Assembly (NCBI GenBank): GCA_963680875.1
Contig: OY804589.1
Coordinates: 16,450,028-16,514,027, forward strand
Origin: Bathymodiolus brooksi
Lineage: Eukaryota > Mollusca > Bivalvia > Mytilida > Modiolidae
DNA length: 64,000 nucleotides
Direction of reading: 5' to 3'
Made by a program: the position numbers and the translations under genes. How positions within the stretch are numbered: the first letter of the stretch is position 1; every line of letters starts with the position of its first letter. Shown piece after piece: positions 58,720-64,000 of the stretch. Under the pieces are notes generated by a model that did no database searches, was not told the DNA's origin, and worked only from the letters and a program-made list of their open reading frames with translations.

Positions 58720-58945
58720 AAATGAGAGAAAAAATGTCACACTGTCAGAATAGTTCCAAAATATAATAGAAAAATCGTAGAAAAATCGATAGGCATGTAT
58801 GTATGGCTACTTACTGTCCTAGCTTGTTACATGTTCTGACACTAGAATAAAAAGTGGCGGGACTAAATTAGTCTTATGATTCACACCTTCCCTATTATCG
58901 AAATGAAGCGCCATATGCAAGTGATTTCCAAAAACGAATATATTG
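58720..58945 (+). mobile_element. Dispersed family C copy
   Basis: GAAAAAATGTCACACTGTCA, CTTACTGTCCTAGCTTG, AAAAAGTGGCGGGACTAAAT, TAGTCTTATG and CACACCTTCCCTATTATC. Confidence 0.55.
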
Positions 58946-59006
58946 GTGTATGGACTGACTATAAAAACATGTATATACAAATGACGTTACATTGTAGAAG
59001 ACATCT

Positions 59007-59640
59007 TTCTCACCCCTTGGATAAAGTAGTCCGTTAGTTTAGGTGAAAAAGATTTTTCTATCTTACCCCGGCTCCAAGGTAAGACAAGCTACACGCCGTT
59101 TTTCCCACAAAATTGTTTTCCATTGTTGAATTAAATTGTCGATTTATAGTGTCTTAACAGTATTTTAAATGTATTTCACAATAAAATACAATGTATTTTA
59201 TTTATAAATATATTATAAATGCTACTACAACAGCGATAAATGCCTGTAAATTTTTTTATTTGACGTTGGTCAAAGGGGGGTAATTGTTTTTATTTACGTT
59301 AGTTACCTAACAAGGGAGAGTACTCTATATTTTCTCAACGTAAACAAATATTGAAAGAGATGAGAAAAAGAGGCAAACATCGTAAAAGGTGCAAGATTGT
59401 AGAATCAATCACAAGTTTGTTAACTTTATTATTTTGAACCTCTTTAAAGTTGTAAAATGAACATCTTGTTTTATTTTATTACGTGACATTTTGGTCCTGT
59501 GACTGTGATACGGTTCGCAAATTAATGCACCAAACTACACAACAAGTAAACACACATTGACACGGTAGAAAGGGTTGAGAAAAAGAGTCAAACACCGTAA
59601 AAGGTGCAAGATAGTAAAATCTGTGACACCCTCGGGTAAG
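59007..59640. repeat. Right flanking direct repeat of the 57-bp array
   Basis: Same sequence as 56500-57060 with a small extra segment (TTAACAGTATTTTAAATGTA near 59153). Confidence 0.85.
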
Positions 59641-59728
59641 ATTTAAATCGTATTGGACTCAGACAAGCCTCGTCCGATACGATTTAAATCTTACCCTCGG
59701 GTGTCACAGATTTTACTATCTTGCACCT
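59602..59728. repeat. 57-bp-arm palindrome
   Basis: The left arm 59602-59658 (AGGTGCAAGATAGTAAAATC...) pairs with 59672-59728 (...GATTTTACTATCTTGCACCT) with about one mismatch and a 13-base loop TCAGACAAGCCTC. Ends resemble those of the fold-back at 24438-24905. Confidence 0.9.
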
Positions 59729-60069
59729 CTCCCGGTGATAGACCCTATATATCTTTCTGTTTATTTGCACAATTATCAAATATTTATGTATTTATAGATA
59801 GGGGATACTAAATAAGACAAGCTGTGCTTGCGAGACGATTTGCATGAAATCGAAAAATATAACAAATAGGTCCCGATTTCCAAATATGTACAATAGAGTT
59901 TGATATGTCCCTGCATGAACACTCAATTTGAATAAATTAAACAGTTAATTTAAGGGGGAAAAATAAAATTTTGACATTCCGACATTGACTTCCCTATTTA
60001 TATTCTACTTCCGATTTCTAGTGTAACATTGCGCACAACCAAGCGACGTTAATGAAATAAATTATATAA

Positions 60070-60185
60070 CGAGTTCTAACATGACCTCCTTCTTTCGCTT
60101 TGTTAACAAACGAGCGAGTTATCCTTTCGGTATATTCTCATTAGCACATGCAGCGGTGAATGTCATTTATTCTTTTTTTTTTCTA
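60070..60185 (+). other. Inverted copy of 41100-41220 segment
   Basis: TCTAACATGACCTCCTTCTT, TCGCTTTGTTAACAAACGAG, CGAGTTATCC..TTCGGTAT; the plus frame repeats MTSFFRFVNKRASYPFGI seen at 41213 on the minus strand. Confidence 0.6.
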
Positions 60186-60479
60186 TTGTTCAGAACGAGC
60201 TGTCCGTCAATGTACATAGATAACGTCATAATTGTTCAAAATGAAACTGAAATTGCAAATTGTAAGCTACAATTTGATCAATATGGAATACTAGGATATA
60301 AAATAACGTCTCTAATCTGCATATATGATTTGCTAGGGGAAGGGGGTTGTAACTTCCTTGCAGCTTGAGGAATGGATAGGGTTTTCAGCTTATAAATATA
60401 TGATTTTGTCGCTCATTTTCTCCTTGACATTCAGTATATCAATGCGCCTACTTTCATTTTAATTTTCAACATATGAATA

Positions 60480-61265
60480 AAGAAAGTTTGAAGATACCAA
60501 GGGGATAACCAGGAACCGTAAATAGAAGGACAGGCAATACAATGACCAAAAGAAAAAAGAACATAATGACAAGCAATAATTTCAAAAACACTACACAGAA
60601 AACTAAAGATTGAGAGACGCGGACCTGGTTTAAAACCGTTAGTGAATTCGGTGTTCAGGAAATTTGAAATTTTAGGTGATTATGCCTTATTTATTACACA
60701 TAATCTCTAATTCTATTTTCATCAATCGACACAAACCCTCTGTATAAGAAGTCGAGCAAACCAAAATAATAAAACAGGATTTGAGGAAATAGGTTCATTT
60801 AACGTATTCAAAGATACAATGTAAGAGTGCTATATAAATACTAATGTATTTTAAAATTCAACCCTCTCCATGCTACACTGGCCTACATATAATATATATT
60901 TTTAAACTTAATATAAATTATAATGTTATGTCGATAGCAATCAATAATGATCAGCAATCTTTCGTAACCGAGGAAATATTAAAGATTTTATTAGGAATGG
61001 ATTTGTAATTTTGATTTACAAACGTAGATATCTCCGACCACGACTTACAAGATTAACCTAAATACGAACTATTTTAAGAAATGTTTGAAGATATCAACGG
61101 GTTAATCAGACGTCGTAAATTGAAAAAAAGACAGTCGAGAGAACACTACACTGACAACTAAAAATTAGGCTAGGTTTTTAACACCATTGAAAACCGCTGA
61201 TGAACTCAGATCCTCCGGGGAGTAAAGTAGTTACTGCTCCACTATTGATGCCCGTGGTGTAGCGT
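60480..61265 (-). mobile_element. Two dispersed family A copies in block copy 3
   Basis: About 60480-60655 (single unit of the 26-bp motif, ACTAAAGATTGAGAGACGCG) and about 61070-61265 (CTCCGGGGAG..TACTGCTCC). Confidence 0.6.
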
Positions 61266-61324
61266 AGTATTATCTACTTACGTCCCGTCTTTATTTGCGT
61301 ACTTAACATGCCTCTTTCTTTCAG

Positions 61325-61615
61325 GAAAAGGTAGTACTCTACAGTGGTGAATTAACATTAGAGAAAATTGAAGGGACCATCAAGGACGGAAAATCCAGAG
61401 AAACTGGCAACACTGTGTACTAGACACAGGACGAGGACAACAAAACAAAACTTACAATACAGAAAGGTTAAAAGATGAGCAATACGGAATCCACCAAAAC
61501 CCGGGATGAACCCAGGTGCTCACGAAGGGTAAACAGTTCCTTCATCTTATAAGATACTCGTCATATTACTCATAGAGTCAAGACGTGTTGGACGCCACTT
61601 TGTACAAGCAAGCAA
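61325..61615 (-). mobile_element. Dispersed family B copy
   Basis: GAAGGGACCATCAAGGACGG through CTCATAGAGTCAAGACGTGT in family B order, with GACATATAAATGATAAG at the end where the D insertion starts. Confidence 0.6.
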
Positions 61616-61631
61616 AATGACATATAAATGA

Positions 61632-61860
61632 TAAGGGTAATAACAAAATTATCGAACTCCGAACAATCTTACAAAGGGAAAGTAAAAACTCATAAGTATA
61701 TAAACAGACAAAATCAGTCAACAACCGGAAAACTGTGAAAACCGTAATGACCCTGACTTGGTACGGGCATTTCTAAAGAAATGGTTGGCTGAATCAGATT
61801 TTAAAGCGCCAAAACCTCCCCCTTTCATTACGGCTCAAAGTTTCCGGCTGTCACTATAAC
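61632..61860 (+). mobile_element. Dispersed family D copy
   Basis: AAGGGTAATAACAAAATTAT through CATTACGGCTCAAAG in standard order. Confidence 0.65.
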
Positions 61861-62119
61861 AGTATTTATAACAATACTTGAACAAAACAGATAAAACAGT
61901 TGTCACAGCAGCACCAAACTCAGTGAAGTAAATGTCAAAGACACTTTTACGTCACACATTGATAAAAAATATTTTTGACATTTTTGTTGACACCTTATCT
62001 TTATACATGTTCACTATATGAAAATCCATCGTTTATAATCTTTTCTGCAGAGACGGAATATATTTCTTGGTATCGGAATATAAACTTTTTAAGAGATCGA
62101 ATAAGGCGAATCTTTTAAT

Positions 62120-62805
62120 AGCCCTGGTCCAGTAGCATGTTTCTCAGATGAAGATGACGTTTCAGGAAACGAGAATAATTGCTCCTGGCCCTTGGATAGC
62201 GAATCAATTGCGAGATGTAAACACCATATGCAGGGGAAGCTGGTATATTGTTGCACATATTTGGAAAATTTATGATTTTAGCATTGAAGTCGTCCCGTTT
62301 ATCATATATTTTAGTACTGATTTAACCACTGTCGTCAAATTCGAGGTATAAATCCAAAAATGATGCGGACGAAGCGGTGTCTGTGATCTCTTTAACTTCA
62401 AGCTCTGGAGGATATATCAATGGAAAAAATTCTGCAAATCTAGAATTATTGATAGATAAAACGTCATCAATATACCTGTATGTGAAATTAAAGGCTCTAG
62501 CCTCATGAATCTTCTTATCTATTACAAGCTTTTGAAGAAACTCCGACTCATATGAGTAAATAAATAAATCGGATAGAAGAGGGGCACAATTCGTACCCAT
62601 TGGTATGCCGACGACCTGCTGAAACAGTATCCCTCCAAAGGACACAAATATGTTATCGATGAGGAACTCCAGCATACTGATGACTTGTTCCTCGGAGTTG
62701 CATGTTTTACTTCTTCGAATTTTGTTTGAAAAATATGTGGAATTGTAGCCTAACACAAATTTTGAGCCATAGTTTTTAAGACTGATATGCATCTTGAAAC
62801 TAGGT
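62120..62805 (-). pseudogene. Penelope-like reverse transcriptase fragment
   Basis: An open minus frame (62792-62322) of 156 residues carries MLEFLIDNIFVSFGG, the VVGIPMGTNCAPLLSDLF block and YRYIDDVLSINNSRF, the YIDD catalytic box. It goes on with a PPELEVKEITDTASSASFLD block. After one stop at 62322 the same frame continues to about 62120 with YDKRDDFNAKIINFP and the NIPASPAYGVYISQLIRY C-terminus. The N-terminal half of the RT and any GIY-YIG endonuclease are missing. Catalytic Asp pair and GIPMG box intact; otherwise truncated and inactive. Confidence 0.88.
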
Positions 62806-62954
62806 CATTGTTATATTATCGCATATGATTCCAGTATGTCAATATACAACAGTTAAGAGACATCTTGCATATTTGTCTGTAAACTAAACGAATAGAAAAT
62901 CAGGAATATAAATCTGATCTTTCTACTAGTGTAAATTAAACTCAGGTGTCTTTC

Positions 62955-63105
62955 AAGAAAAGTTTGAAGACAGTAAAGGGTTAATCAAAAAGGGACAATC
63001 GACGACGAAGAGATGTTAAAATGATCAAAAGAAAAAGGACAAGACAATAATCCATAATACATTACACTAGAAACTAAAGATCCAGCAACATTAACACCAT
63101 AGAAT
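62955..63105 (-). mobile_element. Family A piece leading into second 58-bp array
   Basis: AAGAAAAGTTTGAAGACAGT, AGGACAAGACAATAATCC and AACTAAAGATCCAGC run into CATATCCTCCAGAATGGCAA, exactly as at 27495-27640. Confidence 0.6.
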
Positions 63106-64000
63106 GTCCTCATATCCTCCAGAATGGCAAACATCTCCTGCTCGACTAGTTGCTACTAGTTATGTCATCATTCTCTCTAGAAGGGCAAACATCTCCTGCT
63201 CGACTAGCTGCTACTAGCTATGTCCTCATACTCCCCATAAGGGCAAACATCTCCTGCTCGACAAGTTACTACTCGTTATGTCATCATTCTCTCCAGAAGG
63301 ACAAGCATCTCCTGCTCGACTAGTTGCTACTAGTTATGTCCTCATACTCTCCAGAAGGGTAAACATCTCCAGCTCGACTAGTTGCTACTAGTTATGTCCT
63401 CATACTCTCCAGAAGGGTAAACATCTCCTGCTCGACTAGTTGCTACTAGTGTTGTGCTCATACTCTCCAGAAGGGTAAGCATCTCCTGCTCGACTAGTTT
63501 GTACTAAGTATGCCCTCATTCTCTCCAGAAGGGTAAACATCTCCTGCTTGATTACTTGCTACTAGTTATGTCCTCATACTCTCCAAAAGGGTAAACACCT
63601 CCTGCTCGACTAGTTGCTACTAGTGTTGTGCTCATACTCTCCAGAAGGGTAAACATCTCCTGCTCGACTAGTTTGTACTAAGTATGCCCTTATTCTCTCC
63701 AGAAAGGTAAGCATCTCCTGCTCGACTACTTGCTACAAGTTATGTCGTCGTACTCTCCAGAAGGGTAAACATCCCCTCCTTGACTAGTTGCTACTAGTTA
63801 TGTCCTCATACTCTCCACAAGGGTAAACATCTCCTGCTCGATTAGTTGCTACTAGTTATGTCCTTATGCTCTCCAGAAGGGTAAACATCTCCTGCTCGAC
63901 TAGTTGCTACTAGGTATGTTCTCATACTCTCCAGAAGGGTAAACATCTCCTGCTCAACTACTTGCTACTAGTTATGTCATCATACTCTGCAGAAGGGTAG
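63105..64000. repeat. 58-bp minisatellite, second array (runs off window)
   Basis: Same unit as 27640-31346, about 15 copies to the window edge, with its own variant (GTGTTGTGCTCATACTCTCC) recurring at about 63450 and 63624. Its position equals that of the first array in the paralogous block. Confidence 0.95.

Larger units (their letters stand above)
55255..63105. repeat. Duplicated block, copy 3 (with insertions)
   Basis: Matches block copy 2 (23985-27640) in segments 55255-56400 and 59755-63105, in the same order and orientation, and ends in the same 58-bp array. Interrupted by the 57-bp array region (about 56500-59750) and by about 1.2 kb at 61625-62800 containing family D and a Penelope-like RT fragment. 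Confidence 0.75.

Overview
The window looks like nuclear DNA of an invertebrate animal, most plausibly a bivalve mollusc of the mussel type. It is AT-rich, has spliced genes, and contains no operons or bacterial genes. It is packed with tRNA-derived SINEs, non-LTR and Penelope-like retroelement fragments, fold-back elements and long minisatellites. The organism call is inference from the style of the repeats; no database was searched.

Two genes stand out. (1) A seven-exon minus-strand gene (51219 down to 42349) that single-frame ORFs show only in part. Joining exons at consensus splice sites, with all phases compatible, gives an 807-codon frame: signal peptide, about 24 Thr/Ser/Pro-rich 20-residue repeats, SEA domain, EGF-like domain, transmembrane helix and short basic tail. 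This is the layout of a membrane-tethered mucin. A second signal-peptide exon with a related upstream region (10494-10542, minus) suggests a broken or partial paralogue about 41 kb away. (2) A two-exon DDE transposase with a C-terminal SWIM-type zinc finger (18402-15769, minus) with a GC-AG intron that carries a SINE. It lies on a segment of about 6.5 kb that interrupts a block of sequence present uninterrupted elsewhere in the window.

Layout: 1-6000 broken LINE-type retroelements in opposite orientations; 5.9-9.5 kb tRNA-derived SINEs, a fold-back and a decayed Penelope-like element; 9.6-14.6 kb signal-peptide exon and dispersed repeats; 14.6-21.1 kb transposase insertion; 21.1-31.3 kb two related duplicated blocks with 26-bp and 58-bp minisatellites; 31.5-42 kb SINEs, a roughly 97-bp tandem, a 72-bp minisatellite and a hexamer array; 42.3-51.2 kb mucin gene; 51.4-52.5 kb another 26-bp tandem; 53-64 kb a SINE, the third duplicated block, a 57-bp minisatellite, a Penelope-like RT fragment and the start of a second 58-bp array.

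A unifying observation is that at least four minisatellites (26, 58, 72 and 57 bp units) appear to have grown from different short segments of the same retroelement 3'-end families. Single-copy versions of each parent segment can be read elsewhere in this window.
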